Of a DNA stretch of 64,000 nucleotides, positions 35,052 through 42,489 are shown one piece after another. The stretch is taken from NCBI RefSeq assembly GCF_003194605.1, contig NZ_QHKY01000002.1, positions 620,001 to 684,000 on the forward strand, written 5' to 3'. The stretch is from Nocardioides gilvus. GTDB lineage: Bacteria > Actinomycetota > Actinomycetes > Propionibacteriales > Nocardioidaceae. The stretch's first letter is position 1. Each line of letters starts with the position of its first letter. The notes beneath the pieces are model-generated. The model had not been told where the DNA came from, did no database searches, and saw nothing but the letters and a program-made list of their open reading frames with translations. Position numbers and translations under genes: made by a program.

Positions 35052-36536
35052 ATGGACTTCCTGACCTCTGACAAGCTCTACGGCCTGATCCAGGGCGCGT
35101 ACGTCATTGCCGGTATCTGCTTCATCGCAGCGCTCGCCGGTCTCTCCAAGCACGAGACGGCCCGACGCGGCAACCAGGCCGGCATAGTCGGCATGGCGAT
35201 CGCCCTGGTCGCCACGATCCTGCTCGCCCTGCGTGAGCAGCAGCTCATCGCCGAGATCGAGGAGCTCACTGCCCTCGTCGGTGACGACGAGAATCTGGGT
35301 CGTGGCGTCTGGATCACGCTCCTGCTGATCCTCGTGCCGATCGCCATCGGCGCCGTGATCGGTGCCCAGAAGGCCAAGACGGTCGAGATGACCGGTATGC
35401 CCGAGCTGATCGCGCTGCTGCACTCCTTCGTGGGTCTGGCCGCCGTGCTCGTCGGTTTCAACACCTACCTCGCGGCCCCGCAGGAGCTCGACGCGGCACA
35501 CGGTGTCGAGATCTTCCTGGGCGTCTTCATCGGTGCGGTCACCTTCACCGGGTCGATCGTGGCCAATCTCAAGCTGAGCGCCAAGATGAAGTCGGCCCCG
35601 GTGGTCCTGCCGGCCCGTCACTGGCTCAACCTGGCCGTCATCGTGATCTCGCTGGTCCTGATGATCTGGTTCATGAACTCCGCGGGCGGGTCCGAGTTCA
35701 TCGGCGCCGTCCCGTTGATCGTCATGACCGCGCTGGCGCTCTTCCTGGGCTTCCACCTGGTGGCGGCCATCGGCGGCGGCGACATGCCGGTCGTGGTCTC
35801 GATGCTCAACTCGTACTCGGGTTGGGCCGCGGCCGCAGCGGGCTTCATGCTCGGCAACAACCTGCTGATCATCGTGGGTGCGCTCGTCGGTTCCTCCGGT
35901 GCGATCCTCAGCTACATCATGTGCAAGGCGATGAACCGTTCGTTCGTCTCCGTGATCGCCGGTGGCTTCGGCTCCGACGGTGGCTCGACCGGCGAGGCCC
36001 GCGACTACGGCGAGCACCGCGAGGTGATGGCCGACGAGGCCGCAGACATCCTCGCGGGCGCGTCGACCGTGGTGATCACGCCCGGCTACGGCATGGCGGT
36101 GGCGCAGGCGCAGTACCCGGTCGCCGAGCTGACCCGCAAGCTGCAGGAGAAGGGCGTCGAGGTGCGCTTCGGCATCCACCCCGTCGCCGGTCGTCTGCCG
36201 GGTCACATGAACGTGCTGCTGGCCGAGGCCAAGGTGCCGTACGACATCGTGCTCGAGATGGACGAGATCAACGACGACCTCCCGAACACCGACGTCGTCC
36301 TGGTCATCGGGGCCAACGACACCGTCAACCCGGCAGCGATCGAGGAGCCCGACTCCCCGATCGCCGGCATGCCGGTGCTCGAGGTCTGGAACGCCAAGGA
36401 GGTCATCATCTTCAAGCGGTCGATGGCCACCGGTTACGCCGGCGTCCAGAACCCGCTCTTCTTCAAGGAGAACAGCCGGATGCTCTTCGGCGACGCGAAG
36501 GATCGTGTCGAGGCCATCCTGAAGGCTCTCGACTGA
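35052..36536 (+). CDS. pntB: Proton-translocating NAD(P) transhydrogenase, beta subunit
   Basis: A 494-residue beta subunit. About nine membrane segments occupy residues 10-290, and the C-terminal NADP(H)-binding domain III follows ([41 protein letters not shown], and DTVNPAA), with the [10 protein letters not shown] loop that wraps NADP. Together with PntA it makes NADPH for biosynthesis or redox defence. It starts 3 bp after pntA, so the two are one operon, which ends at the hairpin at 36562-36615. Confidence 0.96.
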   Translation: MDFLTSDKLYGLIQGAYVIAGICFIAALAGLSKHETARRGNQAGIVGMAIALVATILLALREQQLIAEIEELTALVGDDENLGRGVWITLLLILVPIAIGAVIGAQKAKTVEMTGMPELIALLHSFVGLAAVLVGFNTYLAAPQELDAAHGVEIFLGVFIGAVTFTGSIVANLKLSAKMKSAPVVLPARHWLNLAVIVISLVLMIWFMNSAGGSEFIGAVPLIVMTALALFLGFHLVAAIGGGDMPVVVSMLNSYSGWAAAAAGFMLGNNLLIIVGALVGSSGAILSYIMCKAMNRSFVSVIAGGFGSDGGSTGEARDYGEHREVMADEAADILAGASTVVITPGYGMAVAQAQYPVAELTRKLQEKGVEVRFGIHPVAGRLPGHMNVLLAEAKVPYDIVLEMDEINDDLPNTDVVLVIGANDTVNPAAIEEPDSPIAGMPVLEVWNAKEVIIFKRSMATGYAGVQNPLFFKENSRMLFGDAKDRVEAILKALD

Positions 36537-36561
36537 CCTGAGTCAGGCGTACGCCCCCATC

Positions 36562-36615
36562 GGCGGACGTCATCACCCGAGGTTGCCCCGGCGACCAGTG
36601 GTGATGACGTCCGCC
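36562..36615. repeat. Dispersed hairpin element (inverted orientation)
   Basis: GGCGGACGTCATCAC (36562-36576) pairs perfectly with GTGATGACGTCCGCC (36601-36615), a 15-bp stem with a 24-base loop. The reverse complement of the loop, GGTCGCCGGGGCAACCTC, aligns with the loops of the copies at 14057 and 37233. It lies between pntB and the convergent RNA ligase gene and probably ends transcription of both. Confidence 0.85.
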
Positions 36616-36642
36616 GTTGTCGTTGTGGTGGTTGACGTCGAT

Positions 36643-37206
36643 TCAGCCGACCGGGAACTCCGCAACCACTTCGTACCGGGGGCGGCGCCGGGGCCCCTCG
36701 CCCAGGTGTGACTCGACGAGTGCGTACGAGTCGATCGTCCACTCCGGCCCGCGGTAGGCGTCCAGCAGTCGTACCCAGTCGGTGACCTCGGTCGGGCGCC
36801 CGCAGCGCGCCACGGTCAGATGGGGTCGGAAGCGCTGTCCGTCGACCTTGCCCCCGACGCGGTTCGCCGCCGCCCGCGCGCCGTCGGCCATCCGGCGTAC
36901 CTCCAGCGCGTCGTCCTCGTCGAGGGCGAGACCCGCCCAGACGACTCTCGCGCCGACCACGTGGGGGAACGCACCGCCCCCGGTGATGGCGGTCGTCACC
37001 GGGCGCCGGCACGACGCCGCATGCTCCAGGCGTTCGACGAGGTCGTCGAGGTGCCGCTCGGCCAGGTCTGCGATGAACGCCAGCGTCAGGTGCACCTGCT
37101 CGGGCGCGGACCAGCGGAACGGGGCCACGGCGCGGCGCGGCTCCAGGAACTCGTCCAGGTGCTCGGTCACCTCGGCGGGCGGCTGGACTGCGACGAAACA
37201 GCGCAT
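36643..37206 (-). CDS. thpR: 2'-5' RNA ligase / cyclic phosphodiesterase (ThpR)
   Basis: A 187-residue member of the 2H phosphoesterase family. The two HxTx motifs that form the active site are HLTLAF near residue 42 and HLTVAR near 130, on a pseudo-symmetric fold. Members act on 2',3'-cyclic phosphate ends or 2'-5' linkages of RNA; the physiological substrate is not settled. ATG at 37206 gives MRCFVAVQPP, the family start. A dispersed hairpin element lies upstream at 37233. Confidence 0.92.
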   Translation of the reverse strand: MRCFVAVQPPAEVTEHLDEFLEPRRAVAPFRWSAPEQVHLTLAFIADLAERHLDDLVERLEHAASCRRPVTTAITGGGAFPHVVGARVVWAGLALDEDDALEVRRMADGARAAANRVGGKVDGQRFRPHLTVARCGRPTEVTDWVRLLDAYRGPEWTIDSYALVESHLGEGPRRRPRYEVVAEFPVG

Positions 37207-37232
37207 GGGGTCATTCTGGCGCGCCACCCGAT

Positions 37233-37282
37233 GGGACGTCATCGTGAACGGTCGTCGGGGCGACCTCTGCTGATGACGTCCC
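37233..37282. repeat. Dispersed hairpin element
   Basis: GGGACGTCATC (37233-37243) pairs with GATGACGTCCC (37272-37282), an 11-bp perfect stem. The loop carries GTCGTCGGGGCGACCTCT, shared with the copy at 14057-14104. It lies upstream of thpR and downstream of the VIT1-like gene, both on the minus strand. Confidence 0.8.
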
Positions 37283-37297
37283 GGCTGGCGGGCCGCC

Positions 37298-38032
37298 TCA
37301 GCCCAACTGCGTGCCGAACGCCATGCCGACCAGGTAGGTGATCCCCATCGCCAACAACCCTCCGACGACGTTGCGCAGCACGGCGGGGACCTTCGGACTG
37401 TAGCCGAGATGAGCGCTGGTCGCGCCGGTCAGCGCCAGGGCGACGGCGACCACGGCGACGGTGAGCGGGAGACGTACGACCGAGGGCAGGAAGGCCAGGA
37501 CGATCAGCGGCACCAGCGCGCCCAGGGTGAAGGCGATCATCGAGGCCCAGGCCGCGTGCCACGGGTTGGTCAACTCGTCGGGGTCGATGCCGAACTCCAC
37601 CTCTGCGTGCGCCCGCAACGCGTCGTGCGCGGTCAGTTCGTCGGCGACGACCTGGGCGGTGGGTGCACTCATCCCCTTCTCCTGAAGCATCTTCACCAGT
37701 TCAGCCAGCTCGGTCTCCGGCATCTGCTCCAGCTCGGTGGCCTCCATCGCCAGGATCGACTTCTCGGAGTCGCGCTGGGTGCTCACCGAGACGTACTCAC
37801 CCGCAGCCATGCTGATCGCGCCGGCGGTCAGTGCCGCCACTCCCGCCAGGAGGATGGTCGGCTGGTCCGTGGTCGCACCCGCCACACCCACCACCACCCC
37901 GGCGGTTGAGATGATCCCGTCGTTCGCTCCCAGCACCGCTGCCCGCAGCCAGTTGAGGCGTCCGGCGACCTGACCGTTCATCTGGTCATGGAAGTGCTTG
38001 GGGTCTTCGTCGGTACCGATCTCGAAGCTCAT
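37298..38032 (-). CDS. VIT1/CCC1-family metal transporter
   Basis: A 244-residue membrane protein of the iron/manganese transporter family. The first helix pair holds LNWLRAAVLGANDGIISTAG, with the acidic residue of the transport path, and GAISMAAGEYVSVSTQRDSE marks the second. A cytoplasmic loop of about 90 residues (SEKSILAMEATELEQMPETELAELV) is the metal-binding segment, followed by three more membrane segments. The family exports iron or manganese or moves it across membranes. The start is ATG at 38032. Confidence 0.9.
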   Translation of the reverse strand: MSFEIGTDEDPKHFHDQMNGQVAGRLNWLRAAVLGANDGIISTAGVVVGVAGATTDQPTILLAGVAALTAGAISMAAGEYVSVSTQRDSEKSILAMEATELEQMPETELAELVKMLQEKGMSAPTAQVVADELTAHDALRAHAEVEFGIDPDELTNPWHAAWASMIAFTLGALVPLIVLAFLPSVVRLPLTVAVVAVALALTGATSAHLGYSPKVPAVLRNVVGGLLAMGITYLVGMAFGTQLG

Positions 38033-38151
38033 GGCGTGATCCTGCTCCTGGCGTCGGGCCCTCGCAACGAAGGAGAGGCTGGGCTGGCTCGGGTCGCTCG
38101 CGGCGATGGTGGTCCTGATTGAAGTGGCGATCGACCGGGTAGACGACGCGG

Positions 38152-38937
38152 ATGGATGACACCTTTCAGTTCGTGGGCCCCTGGGACGGCCCGGTCGTGG
38201 CCACCTCGGTACACGCCGGCCACGAGGTCCGCCCCGAGCTCCAGAACGAGATGATCCTCGACGAGGCCACCCGCCTGCGGGAGGAGGACCCGCACACCGA
38301 CCGGATCGCGGCCGTGGTGGCAAGCAGGATGCTCACCTTCCGCTCCCGTTTCGAGGTGGACCTCAACCGACCCCGCGAGGAGGCCGTCTACCGCGAGCCC
38401 GATGACTGCTGGGGCCTTGACGTGTGGCGCGACCCGCCGCTGGCCGACGACCTCACCGAGGGGAGCCTCGCGGTCTACGACGAGGTGTACGCCGCCCTCG
38501 CTCGCCGCCTCGACCCCATCGCCGAACGCGGTCCCTTCGTCGTGCTCGACGTGCATTCCTACAACCACCGTCGCGACGGCGGAGACGCCGAGCCTGCCTC
38601 GGCCGAGGAGCACCCCGAGGTCAACATCGGCACCGGCAGCGTGGACCAGGACCGGTTCGGTCCTCTTGTCGACGCCTTCCGCGAAGAGCTCTCCTCCCAG
38701 GTCGTGCAGGGTCGTCCCCTCGACGCCCGCGAGAACGTCGCCTTCAAGGGACGCGCGCTGGCGTGGTTCGTCCACGAGCGCTACCCGAAGGTGGGCTGCG
38801 TACTGGCTCTGGAGTTCAAGAAGACCTGGATGGACGAGTGGACCGGTGATGTCGACGAGGTGCACCTCGACGAGTTGCGTACGGCCCTGGCCGCGACCCT
38901 GCCGGTGCTCGAGAAGTCCCTCGCTGAGCTGAGCTGA
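38152..38937 (+). CDS. N-formylglutamate amidohydrolase-family enzyme
   Basis: A 261-residue enzyme of the N-formylglutamate amidohydrolase family. The zinc-binding regions are SVHAGHEVRPEL near residue 20, VDLNRPREEAVYRE near 69, and LDVHSYNHRR near 135, the usual FGase blocks. The typical reaction frees formate from N-formylglutamate, but the context suggests another amide: it begins a three-gene unit with a DUF1704 protein (1 bp gap) and an ATP-grasp ligase (1 bp gap). Nothing else in the window concerns histidine breakdown, where the classical enzyme belongs. Confidence 0.88.
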   Translation: MDDTFQFVGPWDGPVVATSVHAGHEVRPELQNEMILDEATRLREEDPHTDRIAAVVASRMLTFRSRFEVDLNRPREEAVYREPDDCWGLDVWRDPPLADDLTEGSLAVYDEVYAALARRLDPIAERGPFVVLDVHSYNHRRDGGDAEPASAEEHPEVNIGTGSVDQDRFGPLVDAFREELSSQVVQGRPLDARENVAFKGRALAWFVHERYPKVGCVLALEFKKTWMDEWTGDVDEVHLDELRTALAATLPVLEKSLAELS

Positions 38938-38938
38938 C

Positions 38939-40123
38939 GTGGGCGACACCGGTTCGACCTCGCCCGCCCCTGCGTTCTCGCCCGCCGACCTCGCGGTCGA
39001 CCGAGCCCTCGCGCAGATCTCGGAGAGCTTCAGCTTCCTGCTCCACATCACTCCCGTCGACGGCGAGGAGGTGAAGGAGGAATTCCTCGAGGAGCACGTG
39101 CTCAACCCCGTCTTCACCTATCGCGAGCTGTCGGACGAGCCCGACGTGCTGGCCGAGCAGCTCGCCGGCATCGACGTCTCCGCCGTCGAGGACCGCACGC
39201 TCGGCCACCTGCTGCGCGCCAAGCACCGCGAGCTGGGACTGCAGCTGGAGATGCTGCGGGCCCGCGACACCGACGACTTCCTCGCGCTGAGCATCGAGCT
39301 GTACGGCGGTGTCTCGCCGTCGCTGCGTGACCACGCCGAGCGGGTGCTCGCCGGGATCGGCTGGGTCGAGGGCACCTCTGACCCGTTGGACGCCGAGGAG
39401 TTCCTGGCGCTGGCCCTCGACGAGATCGCCCACTACCGGGAACAGGCGGCTGGGATCGAGATGCACGCCGAGATCCGCCCCGACGTCAACGGCGTCATGG
39501 TCTCGGGTGACACGCTCCTGATCGGCCCGGAGAGCGTCGTGCAGCGCCAGCGCGCCGCCGCACTGCTGCACCACGAGGTCGGTACGCACCTGGTCACCCA
39601 CGTCAACGGCAGCGCCCAGCCGATCAAGGTGCTCGGCACCGGACTGGCCGGCTACGACGAGACCCAGGAAGGACTCGCGGTGCTCGGGGAGGTGGCGTGC
39701 GGCGGGCTCACACCCTTCCGGTTGCGTCAGCTCGCCGACCGTGTGCTCACCGTGCACCGGATGGTCGACGGCGCGTCGTTCTCCGACGCGTTCCAGGCAC
39801 TCGTCGACAGCGGCGTGCCGCAGGGAAGTGCCTTCACCACGGTGATGCGGATCTATCGCTCCGGTGGGACGACGAAGGACGCCATCTACCTGCGCGGCGT
39901 GGTCGACCTGCTCGCCCACCTCGCCGACGACGGCGACCTCGACCTGTTGTGGCGAGGCAAGTTCTCGCTGCAGGACCTGCCCCTGATCGCCGAGCTCGCC
40001 GAACGCGACGCCCTGGCCCCACCGCGGCTGCTGCCGCGCTACCTCGACGACCCCCGCTCGATGGACCGCCTCGGGCGGGCCTGCGGGATCGAGGACCTCA
40101 GCCAACTAGTAGGAGGACAGTGA
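38939..40123 (+). CDS. DUF1704 (QEGLA-motif) metallopeptidase-like protein
   Basis: A 394-residue protein of the family annotated as flavohemoglobin-expression-modulating QEGLA-motif protein. The zinc motif is LLHHEVGTH at about residue 200, and the eponymous block TQEGLAVLGE follows near 240. The human relatives of this domain (MATCAP, DUF1704) remove the C-terminal tyrosine from tubulin, so bacterial members may be C-terminal tyrosine-type carboxypeptidases; that is inference. GTG at 38939 starts 1 bp after the upstream stop, and the gene ends 1 bp before the ATP-grasp gene. Confidence 0.88.
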   Translation: MGDTGSTSPAPAFSPADLAVDRALAQISESFSFLLHITPVDGEEVKEEFLEEHVLNPVFTYRELSDEPDVLAEQLAGIDVSAVEDRTLGHLLRAKHRELGLQLEMLRARDTDDFLALSIELYGGVSPSLRDHAERVLAGIGWVEGTSDPLDAEEFLALALDEIAHYREQAAGIEMHAEIRPDVNGVMVSGDTLLIGPESVVQRQRAAALLHHEVGTHLVTHVNGSAQPIKVLGTGLAGYDETQEGLAVLGEVACGGLTPFRLRQLADRVLTVHRMVDGASFSDAFQALVDSGVPQGSAFTTVMRIYRSGGTTKDAIYLRGVVDLLAHLADDGDLDLLWRGKFSLQDLPLIAELAERDALAPPRLLPRYLDDPRSMDRLGRACGIEDLSQLVGGQ

Positions 40124-40124
40124 T

Positions 40125-41165
40125 TTGAAGATCGGATTCGTGGTCAACGCAATCGAGACCGAGCAGGAGTACTACACCACCAACCGGCTCGCGATGACTG
40201 CCCGGCAGATGGGTCACGAAGCCTGGGTGATGGGCATCGGCGACTTCTCCTACCAACCGGACGGGTCACTCACGGTGAAGGCCACTACCGGAGAGGCCAA
40301 GACGTACCGGTCACTGAAGAAGCACCTGGCCGACCTGCAGCGACCTGACGTCGAGCAGTCGATCGGCCTGGAGGAGTTTGACGTCGTCATGCTCCGCTAC
40401 GACCCGGCCGACGACGCCGACTCGGCGCCCTGGGCCAACAACGCGGGCGTCGCGTTCGGGCAGCTCATCGCCAGCACTGGCGTGCTCGTCGTCAACGACC
40501 CGACCACCCTGGCGAACGCCCTGTCGAAGGCCTACTTCCAGCACTTCCCCGAGGTCGTACGTCCGCGGACCCTGATCTCCCGCGACGAAGCGTTGATCTC
40601 CGACTTCATCGACGAGTTGGGCGGCAAGGCCGTCCTCAAGCCGCTGCAGGGCTCGGGCGGCGCCGGGGTCTTCCTGATCGACCGCAAGGAGTCGCCCAAC
40701 CTCAACCAGATCATCGAGGCGATCGGGCGCGACGGCTACGTGGTGGCGCAGGAGTACCTGCCCGACGCGGTCAACGGCGACGTACGTCTCTTCGTGATGA
40801 ACGGACGTCCGCTCGAAGTCGACGGCACGTACGCCGCCTTCCGCCGCACCAACAAGAGCAATGACATCCGCTCCAACATGTCGGCTGGCGGCAAGGCGGT
40901 CAAGGTCACCGTCACCGACGAGATGCGCGAGCTGGTCGAGGTGGTACGGCCGAAGTTGGTCACCGACGGCATGTTCCTGGTCGGGCTCGACATCGTCGGG
41001 GACAAGCTGATGGAGATCAACGTCTTCAGCCCCGGCGGGCTAGGGAGCGCCAGTGAGCTCAACGGCGTCGACTACGCACCGCGGATCATCGAGGAGCTCG
41101 AGCGCAAGGTCTGGATGCGTCGGCACTACCCGGAGATCGACAACCGGAGCCTGGCGACCGGCTGA
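40125..41165 (+). CDS. Glutathione-synthase-like ATP-grasp ligase
   Basis: A 346-residue ATP-grasp enzyme related to glutathione synthase and RimK. The ATP-binding loop KPLQGSGGAGVFLI lies near residue 170, the late metal-binding block EINVFSPGGLG near 305, and the N-terminus (KIGFVVNAIETEQEYY) matches prokaryotic glutathione-synthase folds. Such enzymes join an acyl-phosphate to an amine to form peptide or amide bonds. TTG at 40125 is the start, preceded by AGGAGGA at 40111-40117. It is the third gene of the cassette with the FGase-type enzyme and DUF1704, and its end lies in a duplicated junction. Confidence 0.88.
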   Translation: MKIGFVVNAIETEQEYYTTNRLAMTARQMGHEAWVMGIGDFSYQPDGSLTVKATTGEAKTYRSLKKHLADLQRPDVEQSIGLEEFDVVMLRYDPADDADSAPWANNAGVAFGQLIASTGVLVVNDPTTLANALSKAYFQHFPEVVRPRTLISRDEALISDFIDELGGKAVLKPLQGSGGAGVFLIDRKESPNLNQIIEAIGRDGYVVAQEYLPDAVNGDVRLFVMNGRPLEVDGTYAAFRRTNKSNDIRSNMSAGGKAVKVTVTDEMRELVEVVRPKLVTDGMFLVGLDIVGDKLMEINVFSPGGLGSASELNGVDYAPRIIEELERKVWMRRHYPEIDNRSLATG

Positions 41166-41185
41166 GCCTGGTCGGAGACGACTGC

Positions 41186-41224
41186 GGGGAGACTTTCAGG
41201 CACCACGTGCCTGAAAGTCTCCCC
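41186..41224. terminator. Strong hairpin after ATP-grasp gene
   Basis: A perfect 18-bp stem (41186-41203 with 41207-41224) and a 3-base loop. GGGGAGACTTTCAGGCAC is the left arm. It is repeated at 42323-42369. Confidence 0.9.
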
Positions 41225-41240
41225 ACAAAGGGGGGATCGG

Positions 41241-41270
41241 GTCAGAGACCACCCTGATGGGGTCTCTGAC
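41241..41270. terminator. Second hairpin in repeat copy 1
   Basis: GTCAGAGACC (41241-41250) pairs with GGTCTCTGAC (41261-41270), a 10-bp stem with a 10-base loop. The corresponding hairpin in copy 2 is at 42402-42431. Confidence 0.75.
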
Positions 41271-41295
41271 GCCTTCGCTCGTCAGTCGCTCCGGG

Positions 41296-41334
41296 TCACA
41301 GACCCAGGTCACGACCGATGAGCATCTTCATGAT
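41296..41334 (-). pseudogene. Fragment of acyl-CoA dehydrogenase 3' end
   Basis: Read on the minus strand this ends IMKMLIGRDLGL before a stop, against IMKMLIARDLGL at the end of the intact dehydrogenase (42490-43635). Upstream of the block the similarity stops abruptly at 41335. It is a leftover of duplication, not a gene. Confidence 0.8.
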
Positions 41335-41533
41335 GCGCGTCAGCGCGTCGAGTGCGTGTGGCGCGGGATCGCCTCCTCTTGGTGGACCGTTCCGGCAGCC
41401 CTGGTCCAAGATGCGGTCGCCTGTGGCGATCCAGCCCCGTTCTGCGACTCTTCTCATCGCCCGGCGGCGACGCGCAGGAATGCTCGGGGCCAAGGAAAGT
41501 TGCCCACCTGGTCGTCGGCGAAGCGGGGAGCCA

Positions 41534-42205
41534 ATGCGCGCAGCAGCAGAGACAACTGCCGCTGAATCGACGCGTGCATCTCAGGGGGATGACCCGTCTC
41601 GACTCGTTCGACGCGCGGTGTTGTTGCTGGTTCTGCCGGCCGTAGCTCTCGCGCTGGGAGTCTTCGCGGACCAGGGGTCATCGCTCGACGGGGTCCTGGG
41701 TGCTCTGCCCGAACTCGGCCTTCCGTGGATGGCGCTCGCATGGACGGGAGGGCGATGCGTCGAGCGTGCCAGCCCGGGTGTCGTGGTGGGCGCAGCCCTC
41801 ACCTGTCTAGGGCTGGTGGCGTACTTCGCCTTCGTCCACTTCGTTCACGGAGTCGGTTGGTACAACGTCCTGGGCAACGGCCGTGGATTCTTCTGGTTCG
41901 CCGCCGCGGGGCTCTTCGGAGGGGCCGCCGGGTGGGTGGGGACATGGTCCTCATCCCGGGGTCAGGCTCAGCGTGCACTCTCGCGGACCTTCTTGCCGGC
42001 GGTCTGCGCGATCGAGGCATGGCGCACGATGGTCTGGGGATTCGGCGTCGACACGGATGTCCTGACAGGGGTGCTGGCCGCCGGTGCGGTGGCCGGTTTC
42101 CTCAGCACCGTCGTAGCCCACCGGCGCCCTGCGCTGCACGGGGCTGCGCTGACCGCCTGGGTGGTCGTGGGTGGGTTCGCGCTCGCCGGGTTCCGGGCTC
42201 TGTAG
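41534..42205 (+). CDS. Multi-pass membrane protein of unknown function
   Basis: A 223-residue protein with about six membrane segments, among them VLLLVLPAVALALGVFA, VVGAALTCLGLVAYFAFVHF, GRGFFWFAAAGLFGGAAGW, and the C-terminal LTAWVVVGGFALAGF. A Gly/Trp/Tyr-rich loop (GVGWYNVLGNGRG) precedes the third. ATG at 41534 follows GGGGAG, whereas the frame further upstream (to 41318) runs through the dehydrogenase remnant. It may belong to the actinobacterial DUF6518-like family, but I am not sure. It lies in unique DNA between two copies of a direct repeat and looks inserted. Confidence 0.65.
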   Translation: MRAAAETTAAESTRASQGDDPSRLVRRAVLLLVLPAVALALGVFADQGSSLDGVLGALPELGLPWMALAWTGGRCVERASPGVVVGAALTCLGLVAYFAFVHFVHGVGWYNVLGNGRGFFWFAAAGLFGGAAGWVGTWSSSRGQAQRALSRTFLPAVCAIEAWRTMVWGFGVDTDVLTGVLAAGAVAGFLSTVVAHRRPALHGAALTAWVVVGGFALAGFRAL

Positions 42206-42230
42206 AACGGCTGGGACGTGCTTTGCCGGA

Positions 42231-42275
42231 GGCGTCATCCGGGGGGTGCTGACACCACCACCCTCTGATGACGTC
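42231..42275. repeat. Diverged dispersed hairpin element
   Basis: GGCGTCATC (42231-42239) and GATGACGTC (42267-42275) form a 9-bp stem with one mismatch. The loop is only loosely like the other copies, so this is the weakest of the five elements seen. Confidence 0.5.
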
Positions 42276-42322
42276 TCACGGCAACTCGGGCCTGGCGACC
42301 GGCTGAGCCGAGAGTAGTACGA

Positions 42323-42369
42323 CAACGGGGAGACTTTCAGGCACCAGGTGCCGGAAAGTCTCCCCGTTG
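42323..42369. terminator. Strong hairpin, copy 2
   Basis: A 22-bp stem with one mismatch (42323-42344 with 42348-42369) and a 3-base loop, related to 41186-41224. It would end transcription of the membrane protein gene and of the dehydrogenase, which converge here. Confidence 0.88.
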
Positions 42370-42401
42370 TGTTGAGCGGTGGTGTGGATCAGTTGCTAAG
42401 G

Positions 42402-42431
42402 GTCAGAGACTGCTCTGATGGGGTCTCTGAC
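42402..42431. terminator. Second hairpin in repeat copy 2
   Basis: GTCAGAGAC (42402-42410) pairs with GTCTCTGAC (42423-42431), a 9-bp stem, equivalent to 41241-41270. Confidence 0.7.
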
Positions 42432-42489
42432 GCCTTCACTCGTCGGTCGCTCCCGCTCGTACCTCGCGGGGCTCCCTCCTCGCTCCGGG

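Larger units (their letters stand above)
41149..41334. repeat. Direct repeat, copy 1 (ATP-grasp end to ACAD end)
   Basis: This segment repeats at 42290-42528. It contains, in order, the last codons of the ATP-grasp gene, the 18-bp hairpin, a second hairpin, and a fragment matching the last codons of the acyl-CoA dehydrogenase. The last block (41288-41334) differs from 42482-42528 at only two positions. The DNA between the copies (41335-42289) is unique and carries one membrane protein gene. Confidence 0.88.

Noticed and set aside
33558..36206. Long minus-strand open frame opposite pntAB
   Set aside because: His/Asp/Gly-rich antisense translation of well-supported transhydrogenase genes.
38152..38937. 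Histidine-degradation role for the N-formylglutamate amidohydrolase
   Set aside because: No hut genes are near, and the tight linkage to DUF1704 and ATP-grasp genes points elsewhere.
41318..41533. Upstream extension of the membrane protein gene to 41318
   Set aside because: The extension would be translated from the antisense of the dehydrogenase remnant; ATG at 41534 has a good ribosome site.
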